A stretch of 64,000 nt of DNA from Christensenellaceae bacterium Phil7. GTDB taxonomy: Bacteria > Bacillota > Clostridia > Christensenellales > CAG-138. A program made the translations under genes and the position numbers. Location of the stretch: positions 165,241-229,240 of the forward strand of contig MSGV01000001.1 in the NCBI GenBank assembly GCA_001940845.1, read 5' to 3'. Shown piece after piece: positions 7,028-17,400 of the stretch. Numbering within the stretch: the first letter of the stretch is position 1; each line of letters begins with the position of its first letter. The notes under the pieces are model-generated. The model had not been told where the DNA came from. It did no database searches and was given only the letters and a program-made list of their open reading frames with translations.

Positions 7028-9613
7028 ATGCAGCTTTTTAAAAATAAAAATAAGGGTCCTCGCGGGGAAGCACGCGCCCGCAGGTTTTCAATAAAGCCCT
7101 ACTCAAGATTCATAATTTTTTCACTTGTAGTGCTGCTCCTAATGGGAACGCTATTGGATAGGCTATACGCTTTGACGGTTAAAGAAGGTGCAGATTATTC
7201 TTCACAGGCGGAGAAGGAATCAATAAGCACGATAATTCTGAGGGGAAAACGCGGAACGATCTATGATCGAAACGGGCTTGTGCTCGCTTATGATGAGACG
7301 TGTTATAATGTCGAGTTTCTTCGCGATGGCGATAATCGAACCGACTATGACAGTGCAGTGTACACTGAATCCTTGTTGGAAGCGATAGAGATAATTGAGG
7401 AGAATGGTGGAAAGACTATTTCAACCTCCTATATCAAGAGGGATGATGATGGAGAATTCTATTACGATTGGAGCACTAAAAATGAAAAAACCATCACATC
7501 GCGCTATCGCAATTTTTGCAATGCGTGTGGATTTTCGATCCCGAAGAATGCGGATGGAAGCGAAAAGCCTATCTCTGAATGGATATCCGCTGAGGATGCC
7601 TATTTGAGGCTTAGAAAAGCATGGTTTATTCCATCGGATCTGCCTTATGAGGATGCGATAAAGGTTATCTCAATTCGTCAGGAGGTGCTCCTGAATGATT
7701 ATAGAAGCTATGAGCCGATCCCCATCGCCTATGATGTAAATATGGCAACGGTAGCAAAGCTGGAGGTGCTGAAGCTTTCCGGTATACAAACGGCCAAGAG
7801 TACGCGCCGGGTCTATCCATATGGTACAACGGCCGCGCATGTTTTGGGCTATTGCCAGGGGCTTACTGAATCGAATTCCGAAACCTATATAAACCTGGGC
7901 TATTCTCGAGATGATATGGTTGGGGTTTCGGGTATCGAAGCTGCGATGGAAAAATATTTGACAGGTAATTCTGCCGAGCATCATGGCCTTATAGAGCTGA
8001 AGACCAATGCGAATAAATCAATAATTGAATATATAAGCAACACGCCTGCAACCAATGGCGGGGATGTCACATTGACACTGGATCTTCCGCTGCAAACGGT
8101 TACGGAAGCGGCGCTTGAGCATATAATTGCTGATATCAATGCAAAACAGCTTGAAAAGATAGATCCGGATGGCGATGGCGTATATGATGGGGATTATGCT
8201 GAGTATGAGAATATTAAGACAGCAAAGACCGGGGCTATCGTGGTTATGGATGTGAATAATGGCAATATATTGGCTATGGCTTCCTATCCCGGCTTCGACC
8301 CCAATTGGTTTGTTAATGGGCTGACGCCGGAGCAGGCAGAATACCTCTATACGAGCGATGAAGCTGCCGAAACAACGCCAACCAGAAATAAGGCAATTTC
8401 CATGAAGCTTGCACCGGGTTCGATCTTCAAGATGTGTACGGGATTTGCAGGGCTCATGGAGAATGCAGTGGGACTTACGGAGACGATAAGCGATGAATCC
8501 CCATATTATCTTCGCGATCCTGAAACAGGCGAGCTCATATTGAGCAATCCCGTTAAATGTTGGACGACTAAACCGGCAGGCCATTCAGATCAGACGGTTG
8601 TTGAAGCTCTTAAAAATTCGTGCAACTATTATTTTTGCGAAATAGCAAACAGACTCGGAATAGACAAGCTGAAATATTGGGCAGAACAGCTCGGGCTTGC
8701 GAACTCCACCAATGTTGAGCTTACGGGCGAAACACAGGGAATCATAGGAGGGCAGGCTGCCTTATATGACTATACCAAGCTGCATAACGAACAGGCCACC
8801 AGTATGCCGCTGCTCGTATTCAACAAGCTTTGCAAAATGCTGGAGGGTTATCAGCATATTAGAGGTGTTGAATCCGATACGGCGGCGATAGAGACATGTG
8901 CTGATAAGCTTATGCAGCTTCAAGATGGCTCCCTGGTCGGAAAGGGCGCGGCAATACGCAAGATTTTAAGCGAGGAACTCGGCATTCCGGATGGTATAAC
9001 ACGTTCTAAGGGTTGGGTGAATGAAATCACAAGCCTTCTGAATGAATTGCAATGGCGATCCTCATTTACGATACGTACAGGCATTGGGCAGAGCATCCTG
9101 CTTGTGACTCCGATTGCCGCCGTGCGTTATGCTGCGGCTATTGCAAACGGGGGTACGGTGTATGATGCGCATATTGTTGATAGGGTAAGCGATGCCAACG
9201 GAGAGCTTGTGATGAAGATGGAGCCCACCGTATTCAATAGAATAGATGCGCCCGAGGCATATTGGGATGCGATACGCCGCGGAATGGCCGGTGTTGTTTC
9301 GCCGGAGGATGGCGGTACTGCGGGAAGCGCATTTTCAAAGGAATTTGCGGAGATGGGCTATCTCGAAAAGATAAGCGGCAAGACGGGTTCGGCACAGGTC
9401 GGAAACATTACGATTGATATTCAAAATACAAGCTGGTTTGTTTCATTTGCGCCAAATGATAATCCGGATATTGCAATTTGCGTGTGTATCCCCAATGGTC
9501 TTTCAGGTTCATCATCAGCAGGTGCGATAGAGGAAATAATGACATATTATTTCAAAAAAATCGATGCTGCGGTTCCGGAGACCCTCATTGATAAGGATGG
9601 AATGCTGCCATAG
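7028..9613 (+). CDS. mrdA: Penicillin-binding protein 2, transpeptidase with a large insertion
   Basis: A class B PBP of 861 residues that cross-links peptidoglycan during elongation. A basic cytoplasmic tail and one membrane anchor (about 25-47) lead into the PBP dimerisation domain with RGKRGTIYDRNG. The transpeptidase motifs are intact: S465-I-F-K, S531-C-N and K785-T-G. Odd feature: between ELTGE (about 564) and the conserved RTGIGQ (about 682) there are some 110 residues, against roughly 40 in common PBP2s; the extra part is helical and charged. A second long segment lies in the dimerisation domain (about 100-240). The ATG was chosen over a TTG six bases upstream because AGGA sits 7 nt before it. 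It is the third gene of the mre operon. Confidence 0.92.
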   Translation: MQLFKNKNKGPRGEARARRFSIKPYSRFIIFSLVVLLLMGTLLDRLYALTVKEGADYSSQAEKESISTIILRGKRGTIYDRNGLVLAYDETCYNVEFLRDGDNRTDYDSAVYTESLLEAIEIIEENGGKTISTSYIKRDDDGEFYYDWSTKNEKTITSRYRNFCNACGFSIPKNADGSEKPISEWISAEDAYLRLRKAWFIPSDLPYEDAIKVISIRQEVLLNDYRSYEPIPIAYDVNMATVAKLEVLKLSGIQTAKSTRRVYPYGTTAAHVLGYCQGLTESNSETYINLGYSRDDMVGVSGIEAAMEKYLTGNSAEHHGLIELKTNANKSIIEYISNTPATNGGDVTLTLDLPLQTVTEAALEHIIADINAKQLEKIDPDGDGVYDGDYAEYENIKTAKTGAIVVMDVNNGNILAMASYPGFDPNWFVNGLTPEQAEYLYTSDEAAETTPTRNKAISMKLAPGSIFKMCTGFAGLMENAVGLTETISDESPYYLRDPETGELILSNPVKCWTTKPAGHSDQTVVEALKNSCNYYFCEIANRLGIDKLKYWAEQLGLANSTNVELTGETQGIIGGQAALYDYTKLHNEQATSMPLLVFNKLCKMLEGYQHIRGVESDTAAIETCADKLMQLQDGSLVGKGAAIRKILSEELGIPDGITRSKGWVNEITSLLNELQWRSSFTIRTGIGQSILLVTPIAAVRYAAAIANGGTVYDAHIVDRVSDANGELVMKMEPTVFNRIDAPEAYWDAIRRGMAGVVSPEDGGTAGSAFSKEFAEMGYLEKISGKTGSAQVGNITIDIQNTSWFVSFAPNDNPDIAICVCIPNGLSGSSSAGAIEEIMTYYFKKIDAAVPETLIDKDGMLP

Positions 9614-9678
9614 AACGGGATATAAGCGGTTTGACTCGGTGAATTCAATAATTATTAGCTAAAACATCAGGGGTGAAA

Positions 9679-10335
9679 ATGATTAAAAACATAATGTTTG
9701 ATCTAGACGGAACACTGACCGATTCCGCTCCGGGTATAACAAATTGCGTTGAATACGCATTGGGTAAATTTGGTATAGAGATAAGCGATAAGAATGGGCT
9801 TAAAAAGTTTATTGGTCCTCCCCTGCTCTATTCCTTCAAAACCTTTTTTGGCTTCACGGAGGAGGATGCAAAGCGTGCGACGGAATATTATCGGGAAAGG
9901 TTTTCAACCATAGGTTTATTTGAAAATGAGCTGTATTCGGGGATAGCCGATATGCTGAAGCGGCTTTGTGAAGGCGGCAGGAAGCTGTTCATAGCGACTG
10001 GTAAGCCGGAAGAGTTTACCGTGCGGATACTGGAGCATTTCGGTATAGCAAAGTATTTTTCCTTCGTATGTGGGAATACCCTTTCGGGAGCACGCCCGGA
10101 AAAACGGGACGTAATAGAATATATAATGGCAAATTATCCCGAAATATCGGGGGAAGATACCGTCATGGTCGGTGATCGCTGTTATGATGTTGAGGGGGCA
10201 AAGTTGGCCGGAATCCCATGTATAGGGGTTTGTTATGGGTTCGGCACCCGTGAGGAATTAAATAATGCTGGTGCGAGCTGCATTGTAGATACGGTGCAGG
10301 AGCTGGAAGAGCTGCTTTTGAATGAAGGGAGATAG
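9679..10335 (+). CDS. HAD hydrolase, phosphoglycolate phosphatase-like
   Basis: A 218-residue HAD-superfamily phosphatase. Motif I FDLDGTLTDS gives the nucleophile and acid/base aspartates, motif II is FIATGKP, motif III the lysine of ARPEKRD, and motif IV GDRCYDVEGAKLAGI. The cap (about 15-85) is the helical C1 type of the Gph/PgpB-like group, which dephosphorylates phosphoglycolate or similar small phosphates. The substrate cannot be told from sequence. AGGGG precedes the ATG; a GTG two codons upstream is less well placed. It may be co-transcribed with the next HAD gene 6 bp downstream. Confidence 0.85.
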   Translation: MIKNIMFDLDGTLTDSAPGITNCVEYALGKFGIEISDKNGLKKFIGPPLLYSFKTFFGFTEEDAKRATEYYRERFSTIGLFENELYSGIADMLKRLCEGGRKLFIATGKPEEFTVRILEHFGIAKYFSFVCGNTLSGARPEKRDVIEYIMANYPEISGEDTVMVGDRCYDVEGAKLAGIPCIGVCYGFGTREELNNAGASCIVDTVQELEELLLNEGR

Positions 10336-10341
10336 AGCTTG

Positions 10342-11049
10342 ATGATAGAGGTGGTTTTGTTCGATCTGGATGGAACACTGCTTCCGATGGATCAGGATGA
10401 GTTTACGAGAGAATATTTTAGGCTGCTTGCAAAAAAACTCATACCATATGGTTATGAGCCCAAAAAACTTGTGGATTCCATTTGGAAGGGCACTGCTGCT
10501 ATGGTGAAAAATGATGGCAGCTGCACGAATGAGGCGGCTTTCTGGAGAGAATTTTCGAGCATTTATGGAGAAAAGGTGCTTGCAGATATGCCGGTCTTTG
10601 ATGAATTCTATTGCAGGGAATTTAACGATGCAAGGACGATCTGCGGATATAATGCAAAGGCGGCTGAGACAGTTCATAGGTTAAAAAAGCTGGGATTGCG
10701 TACTGCGCTTGCAACGAATCCGATTTTTCCTTCAACAGCAACGGAGAATAGAATTCGTTGGGCCGGTCTTGTTCCGGAGGATTTTGAACTCTATACGACA
10801 TATGAAAACACAAGGTATTGCAAACCAAATCCCCTGTATTATACCAGTATTGCCAAGCAGTTGAACGTGAAGGCAGAGCATTGCCTTATGGTTGGAAACG
10901 ATGCCATAGAGGATGTAGCTGCGCAGGCTGCGGGGATGGGCATATTCCTTCTCGCCGACTGCCTTATAAACAAAGCTGGAATTGATATTTCTGTTTACCC
11001 GCATGGCGGCTTTACGGAGCTTATGGCATATATCGGGGATCTGTTGTAG
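10342..11049 (+). CDS. HAD family hydrolase
   Basis: A 235-residue HAD phosphatase with FDLDGTLLPMD (motif I), TALATNP (motif II), KPNPLYY (motif III lysine) and MVGNDAIEDVAAQAAGM (motif IV). The helical cap lies at about 20-95. GAAGGGAG in the end of the previous gene serves as ribosome binding site. The two adjacent HAD proteins are only distantly alike and differ in the cap, so this is not a recent duplication. Substrate unknown. Confidence 0.85.
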   Translation: MIEVVLFDLDGTLLPMDQDEFTREYFRLLAKKLIPYGYEPKKLVDSIWKGTAAMVKNDGSCTNEAAFWREFSSIYGEKVLADMPVFDEFYCREFNDARTICGYNAKAAETVHRLKKLGLRTALATNPIFPSTATENRIRWAGLVPEDFELYTTYENTRYCKPNPLYYTSIAKQLNVKAEHCLMVGNDAIEDVAAQAAGMGIFLLADCLINKAGIDISVYPHGGFTELMAYIGDLL

Positions 11050-11170
11050 AGATAGCTTCCATGCTGAAGCGCAATATGATCGCAGATATTTTGTTGATTG
11101 TCTGACAGGTCATTAGCAACTATTATCAATATTTCAAATTAAGCTTTTATAACGCAATTATTTGAACTGA

Positions 11171-11202
11171 AATTGCCGCGGCAATTCAATTCCGCGGCAA
11201 TT
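11171..11202. terminator. Bidirectional terminator between HAD and ATPase genes
   Basis: Perfect 11-bp stem AATTGCCGCGG / CCGCGGCAATT with a 10-nt loop. The plus side runs into TTAATTTTATT. The gene ends converge here. Confidence 0.8.
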
Positions 11203-11218
11203 TTAATTTTATTAATGT

Positions 11219-13936
11219 TTACTTTCTGACTGTGCGTTTCCTGCGGGAGAGCGATGCCCTCTGGAAGAACTTGACAATTTCAACGATAATGATAGTAAGC
11301 AGAGCCAACCCGGTGGCGATCGCAAATTCGTCTATACCGAAATCCGTTGCAAGGCTGAATGCTTCTGCAATCGGATCGACGAAAATGACAACGCAGGTGA
11401 GAATCAAGGCCAGAACAAACGAGCCCCAAAGATACTTATTTTGCTTCTTTTTCTTAAAAATACTGCCATGCTGAGAGCGTAAATTGAAGCTATGGAAGAT
11501 CTCTGCGAGGTTCATGGTCAGGAATGCCATAGTCATGCCATGGAGGCTATCAGGACTGCTCCAGACGGTCCAGGTTCCAAATTCACGGAAATGCCCGATG
11601 CAGTATGCCGCAATGACGATAAGGGTAACCATAAGCCCTTGGTAGAGTACATCGATGCCCATGCCGCCCGCAAAAATGCCTTCGCGTGGACTGCGGGGAG
11701 GTCTGCGCATTATGTCATCATCGGGATCTTCCATTGCTAAGGAGAGCGCGGGGAAGCAGTCGGTGATGAGGTTGATCCATAATAGATGAACGGGCTTGAG
11801 TATCGTGAAGTGCATGAGGGTTGCAAAGAAGATACTCAAGACTTCGCTTGCATTTGATGCTAGCAGGAACTGAATGGCCTTTCTGATATTGTCGTAGATT
11901 CGCCTTCCCTCTTCAACGGCGGAGACGATGGTTGCAAAATTATCGTCCGCAAGCACCATATCGGCTACGTTCTTGGTAACATCCGTACCTGTGATGCCCA
12001 TGCCGACTCCGATATCGGCAGTTTTGATGCTGGCAGCATCATTGACGCCATCGCCGGTCATTGCGGTGACTTTGCCCTTTTTCTGCCATGCGGTCACTAT
12101 GCGTACCTTATGTTCAGGCTGAACTCGCGCATATACGCTGTATTTTTCAATATTTGCATCCAGCTCTTCATCGCTCATCTCCCCAAGCTCCGAGCCCGTC
12201 AAAGCTTCGCCGGCATCGGTGATTATGCCAAGCTGTTTAGCGATAGCAACGGCTGTATCGCGATGATCTCCGGTTATCATGATGGGGCGTATGCCTGCTT
12301 CACGGCATTCATGCACCGCAGCTATTGCCTCAGGGCGAACGGGATCGATCATTCCGACAAGGCCGATATAGACGAGATCATGCTCAAGATAGGATGGAGA
12401 ATGGTTTATGGGTCTATCATCCCATGTGCGCATTGCTGCCGCAAGTGCTCTGAGCGCATCATCAGCCATCGCCTTGTTATCGGCCAGAATACGGCTGCGG
12501 ATCTCTTCAGTCATGGGCATGGCACGAGTGCCGTCGAAATAAAACGTACAGCGTTTAATAAGCTCATCAGGTGCGCCCTTAGTGAATTGAATAATGTCTC
12601 CATCGTGATTATGTACGGTGGTCATCATCTTTCTGCTGCTGTCGAATGGAGCTTCTCCTATGCGTGGATAAGCCTTTTTGAGGTCGTGCTTATCGAGCCC
12701 GACAAGCGTTGCGTAGTTAACGAGAGCGCATTCAGTGGGTTCGCCGACTGCGAGTCCGCTTTCATCGGGCTCGGCATCGGAACATAGGGACATAGCGGTT
12801 GCCAGGAGCTTTCCGGTGTTGGAAAGTCCGGAGGTATCGCTTGCAGCTTCATTAAGCCCGTCGGCAATATTCTCGCTGCGGACCACGGTCATGCGGTTAA
12901 GCGTAAGCGTGCCCGTCTTGTCGGAGCATATGACCTGCGTACAGCCGAGCGTTTCAACGGCGGTGAGCTTGCGAATGACCGCATTGCGCTTGCTCATCTT
13001 TGTAACGCCTATGGAGAGAGAGATGGTCACGACCGTCGCCAGCCCCTCCGGGATAGCGGCTACAGCAAGGCTGACCGCGATCATGAAGGTGTTGAGTATG
13101 AAAGAAAAATCTATGGCACTGTCTGCGGTTATTATGCTGAAACCAAACATGAATACGCAGATACCAACAACGATATATGTAAGTATTCTGCTGAGCTGAC
13201 CAAGCTTGATCTGCAATGGGGTGAGCCCCGCTTCCGCTTTTGCAAGCGCATCGGCGATCTTGCCCATTTCGGTATCCATACCGGTCGCGGTTATGACAGC
13301 ATATCCCCTGCCATATACCACCGTAGATCCCATATAGCACATATTTACCCTGTCGCCGAGAGGAATCTCTTTGCCGGTCAGATCTTCGATGGCTTCCACC
13401 TGCTTTGTGATAGGAACGCTTTCTCCGGTGAGTGCGGCCTCTTCGATCTGAAGGCTTGCGCATTCGATGATGCGTCCATCAGCCGGAACTGCATCGCCCG
13501 CCTCGAGAAGCACGATATCGCCGGGAACGATCTCATCGCTCTTTATTATCCTTATCATTCCATCGCGAAGCACCCGGCTCTGCGCGCCGGACATGGCCTG
13601 CAATGCCTCTATCGCTTTCTCTGCTTTGCTCTCCTGTATTACTCCGAGAAGTGCGTTTAAGATGACGACGAGCATGATAATTATGGTATCGGCAAAGCTT
13701 TCGTGCCCGACCACTGCGATGATTCCGGATACCACCGCAGCTACGATCAGGATGATTATCATCGGATCTGCAAGCTGCGCAGCAAATCGCTTTATCCATG
13801 GAGTCTTTTTCGCTTCCTTGAGCTTGTTTCGTCCGTGCTTTTCAAGCCGGACGGCAGCCTCGCCGCTTGATAGACCTTTCGTATCGGTGCCGAGTGCTTT
13901 AAGCGTGTCGGAAGTGCTGGTGGTGTAAAATTTCAT
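11219..13936 (-). CDS. P2-type cation-transporting ATPase, probable Mn2+/Ca2+ exporter
   Basis: A complete 905-residue P2A-type (SERCA/PMCA-like) ATPase. Visible elements: cation-ATPase N domain, T170-GES dephosphorylation loop, PEGL in M4 (about 296), phosphorylation site D339KTGT, hinge TGDGVNDA, and M6 motif NLITD, with about ten membrane segments. By sequence it would be called a calcium ATPase. However, a yybP-ykoY manganese riboswitch precedes it, as for the related Lactococcus YoaB and Streptococcus MgtA pumps, which protect cells from excess Mn2+. Export of Mn2+ (possibly with Ca2+) is therefore the better inference. AAAGGG lies 7 nt before the ATG. Single-gene unit. Confidence 0.9.
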   Translation of the reverse strand: MKFYTTSTSDTLKALGTDTKGLSSGEAAVRLEKHGRNKLKEAKKTPWIKRFAAQLADPMIIILIVAAVVSGIIAVVGHESFADTIIIMLVVILNALLGVIQESKAEKAIEALQAMSGAQSRVLRDGMIRIIKSDEIVPGDIVLLEAGDAVPADGRIIECASLQIEEAALTGESVPITKQVEAIEDLTGKEIPLGDRVNMCYMGSTVVYGRGYAVITATGMDTEMGKIADALAKAEAGLTPLQIKLGQLSRILTYIVVGICVFMFGFSIITADSAIDFSFILNTFMIAVSLAVAAIPEGLATVVTISLSIGVTKMSKRNAVIRKLTAVETLGCTQVICSDKTGTLTLNRMTVVRSENIADGLNEAASDTSGLSNTGKLLATAMSLCSDAEPDESGLAVGEPTECALVNYATLVGLDKHDLKKAYPRIGEAPFDSSRKMMTTVHNHDGDIIQFTKGAPDELIKRCTFYFDGTRAMPMTEEIRSRILADNKAMADDALRALAAAMRTWDDRPINHSPSYLEHDLVYIGLVGMIDPVRPEAIAAVHECREAGIRPIMITGDHRDTAVAIAKQLGIITDAGEALTGSELGEMSDEELDANIEKYSVYARVQPEHKVRIVTAWQKKGKVTAMTGDGVNDAASIKTADIGVGMGITGTDVTKNVADMVLADDNFATIVSAVEEGRRIYDNIRKAIQFLLASNASEVLSIFFATLMHFTILKPVHLLWINLITDCFPALSLAMEDPDDDIMRRPPRSPREGIFAGGMGIDVLYQGLMVTLIVIAAYCIGHFREFGTWTVWSSPDSLHGMTMAFLTMNLAEIFHSFNLRSQHGSIFKKKKQNKYLWGSFVLALILTCVVIFVDPIAEAFSLATDFGIDEFAIATGLALLTIIIVEIVKFFQRASLSRRKRTVRK

Positions 13937-14045
13937 TATTATACCCTTTCTATATTTTTATTTTGGAGATCGCCCGGTTTAGCTCAGGAGACTCTAAAAT
14001 ATCAAAATTAAAAATAGACTCCTACAGTGCCCCGATGGACGCTGC

Positions 14046-14171
14046 ATGAGTCTTGCAAATGTCGGAAGAACGACACCGCCCAAACCAGATGCAAATGATG
14101 GCAGCAAAGCCAGATCTCCACATCATGATGTTGACTTGGGCGCACGGTAAACCGTGTAACTACTCCCCCAT
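14046..14171 (-). promoter_or_regulatory. yybP-ykoY manganese riboswitch
   Basis: Read on the minus strand, the leader has the conserved GGGGAGTAG after P1, a P2 hairpin CACGG / CCGTG, a CGCCCAA / TTGGGCG stem (14136-14142 with 14077-14083), a GTCG / CGAC hairpin and the conserved 3' TTTGCAAGAC. P1 closes as ATGGG with CTCAT (two ends of the element, with one GU pair). These are the hallmark elements of yybP-ykoY, an Mn2+-sensing class that turns on exporters. About 110 nt of expression platform follow before the ATPase start; the switching helices there were not resolved. Confidence 0.88.
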
Positions 14172-14190
14172 AGAATATTTTATTATTGGT

Positions 14191-14219
14191 ATCATAGCAT
14201 AGAATTAATCATTTTGCAA
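14191..14219 (-). promoter_or_regulatory. Promoter of the riboswitch-ATPase transcript
   Basis: Minus strand TTGCAA, 17-bp spacer, TATGAT, just upstream of the aptamer, so the riboswitch is transcribed from its first nucleotides. Confidence 0.7.
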
Positions 14220-14346
14220 CAGTACAATACTATATATTTTGGATTGAATCACAGGAGATGCCGGTCAATGGGTTCATATGAAATAGAAGGATTGAAGCAG
14301 TTATAGATTTAGCGGCATTAAAGCGGAGAGATGATGGAAAATGGAC

Positions 14347-14375
14347 TTTTGAAAATGCAAAAATAATGTTATAAT
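14347..14375 (+). promoter_or_regulatory. Promoter of addA
   Basis: A TATAAT -10 with a weak -35 (TTTTGA at 17 bp), about 30 bp before the ATG. Confidence 0.5.
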
Positions 14376-14407
14376 GCTATAAAAATTCATCCTAATGGAG
14401 GTATGCA

Positions 14408-17400
14408 ATGCCGAATTGGACGCAGGAGCAGATACGCGCCATAACTGAGCGCGGGAATCTTTTGGTATCGGCGGCTGCGGGTGCAGGTAAGACAGCTGTA
14501 ATGACCGAGCGAATAGTTCGAATCATAGAGAAGGGTACGCAAGTAAATGAGCTTCTTGTAGTTACGTTTACAAAAGCTGCGGCATCGGAGATGAAGCAGC
14601 GTATCGAAGCCAGGCTGATCGAGCTTGCGGATGCTGAAAGGGATGAGGCTGCCAGACTAAGGCTTTATGATGCTGCATCGGATATAGGCAGTGCAAGCAT
14701 ATCAACAATTCACAGCTTTTGTCAGGATGTGCTTCGTCACAATCCACATTTGGCGGGACTTGATCCTGCTTTTCGTACTGCGGATGAGGCGGAGGCGGCA
14801 ATGTTGAGAGCCGAAGCAATGGATATGATAATTGAGGCTGCACATGAGGAGGCCGAGAATAAAGCTGATCCTGCATTCGATCTTTTGTTGGATACTATTG
14901 GAGGAGATCGTAATCTAGCGGAATTCATAAGCAAAATCCATTCATTCATTGTTGCAAGACCGAATCCTTTAGGATGGTTAGCCGATGCGGTTAATGCATA
15001 TGGTGATAGCTTTGATGAATTTGCAAATATTGCCGGTGCTGAGCTTGTGCGGGAAGCAAAGCGTGATTTGAAGAGCATGAGAGCTGAGGCTGAGAAGCAG
15101 TATCGCGATTTACTTGATATGGGAGAGGATGGTGAGCGGTATTTACAGGTAATTCGAGAGGATATTGCCGCAATTGTTGCACTTGAGGCTAATGAGGAAT
15201 ATGATAGATATTATTTTGCGCTGCTTGATTTTAAACCAATAGCATTGCCAAGAAAAAAGGGAAGTACCGCTCCGGAGGAACTCAAAGAATATAGAAAAAA
15301 ACTCAAGTCCCTTATGGATAAGCTTAAAAAAAGATTTTCCATGAATATTGATGAGGAGCGGAACCTGGCAAATAGACTCCTGCCCTGCCTGAAAAGCCTA
15401 TATGGTTTGACGGAAAGTTTCATGAGTGCATACTCTGGTCTCAAACAGGATGCGGCTGTCATTGATTTCGCAGATATGGAGCAGCTAAGCTACGAGGTTC
15501 TGCAAAATGAGCAGGCAGCAAAGGAGTACAAGGAAAAGTATAAATATATTTTTGTCGATGAATATCAGGACACGAACAGTGTACAGAATGCGATAATTGC
15601 TTCCGTTTCGCGGGGGGATAACCTATTCATGGTTGGGGATGTGAAGCAGAGCATATATAGATTCAGGCAAGCGGAACCGGCTAATTTCCTGGATAAATAT
15701 CGCTGCTATGATGGAAAAATGGGTACTCGAATAGATTTAAATGCGAATTTCAGAAGCCGTACAGCTATTCTCAGCGCGACAAACAGGCTTTTTTCGCTTA
15801 TCATGCTTGGAGAGGTCGGAGAGATCGATTATTCAGATAATGCTGCTCTTCTTCCGGGCAGCGAGCAGGAACGCGGCTATGCGGAGCTTGCTTTGATATC
15901 GCTTGAAAGCGAAAGAACAGGGAGCCGCTTGGCAGCGGATCAAAGCTCATCGGATGAAGCATTATTCGATGATGAGAATACGGAGGATGCTCAGGAGGAA
16001 TTTGAAACATATGAGCGAGCAGAGGCGGAAGCGCTATATGCGGCGGAGCGGATTCGGGAATTAATAGAGGGAGGCAGCGTATTTGATAAAACCCTGGGTA
16101 GGGAGCGAAGGCCGACATATTCGGATTTTGCGGTTTTGATGCGCGCAATGGCGGGCTCGGCACTGACTTGGATAAATACCTTTACCCGCTGCGGCATTCC
16201 CTGCACTGCGGAGCTGGGAGATGGCTATTTTGATGCGATAGAGGTTCAGGTATTCATAAATCTGCTCAGGATAATCGATAACAGAAGGCAGGATATTCCA
16301 TTGATGAGCGTTATGCGTTCTCCGATTGGCACATTTAATAGTGAAGAGCTAGTTGAGATCAGAACCGGGTATGATGGCGAGCAGCTTTTGGACAGGCTTA
16401 TACTCGCTTCGCAAGATATTGATAAAAGCTGGGGCAAAAAAGCAAAGAAACTGCTTGAGGACATAGCCAGTTGGAGGGAATATGTACGCAATAACGGAGT
16501 GGAAGCGCTGATCGGCAAGCTTTTGAATGAGACGGATTATTATAGCTATGTGGGAATACTTCCGGGCGGAGCAGTGAGGCAGGCAAACCTTGAGATGCTG
16601 CTCGATCGGGCACATATCTATGAGAGCAGCTCCGGAAGAGGGCTGCATGGGTTCATTCGGCTGCTTGATGGGATGCGCGATAATATTTCTATCGGTGCTG
16701 CGCAGCATCCGGCCATAGATGCGGTGCGCATTATGAGTATTCATAAAAGCAAGGGGCTGGAATTTCCTATAGTTTTCATAGCAGGGATAACCAACAGATT
16801 CAGTAAAAAGGATAAACAATCAGCTATCGTTATGGATAGCGAGCTTGGCATAGGTCTGCGTCCGCGCGGGTTTGGAAAAAAATGCCGTGATCCGCTTTTT
16901 CGCCGCGCTGCAGCTGCAAAGGCGAGCGCAAAGCTTGCTGCGGAGGAGATGCGCATACTCTATGTTGGCATGACGAGAGCTAAGGAGCGATTGATTATAA
17001 TAGGTTCGGATAAGTCCATGGAGAAGCTTATCAAGGATAATGCGCGCCAATTGACGGATCAGCGGATAATGATGGCTGATAGATATATTCAATGGCTGCT
17101 TGGTGCATATTTTCCCCTTGGACTAAATCTGGAAAATGCTGAAAAAGGCATTTATATTGGAATGGGAAGCGACGTGCTGAAGGTTTGGTATCTGAGGATT
17201 GCTGGAATGAAGCGAATTGGAAGCGATGATGCGCATCTGAGCAGAGCTGAATATTTGGATTGGGCAAGAAGGGCAAAGCAGCAGGATACGTCGGCATTCA
17301 GCAGTTCTGTGCGGTATGAATATCCATTCCAGGAAGATACACTGCGCCCGGCGAAGGGCAGCGTTACCGACTATATGGAGGCAGAGTATATCTATTCCCC

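Noticed and set aside
12110-12787. A 225-codon plus-strand frame inside the ATPase gene
   Set aside because: Antisense shadow of a fully conserved P-type ATPase.
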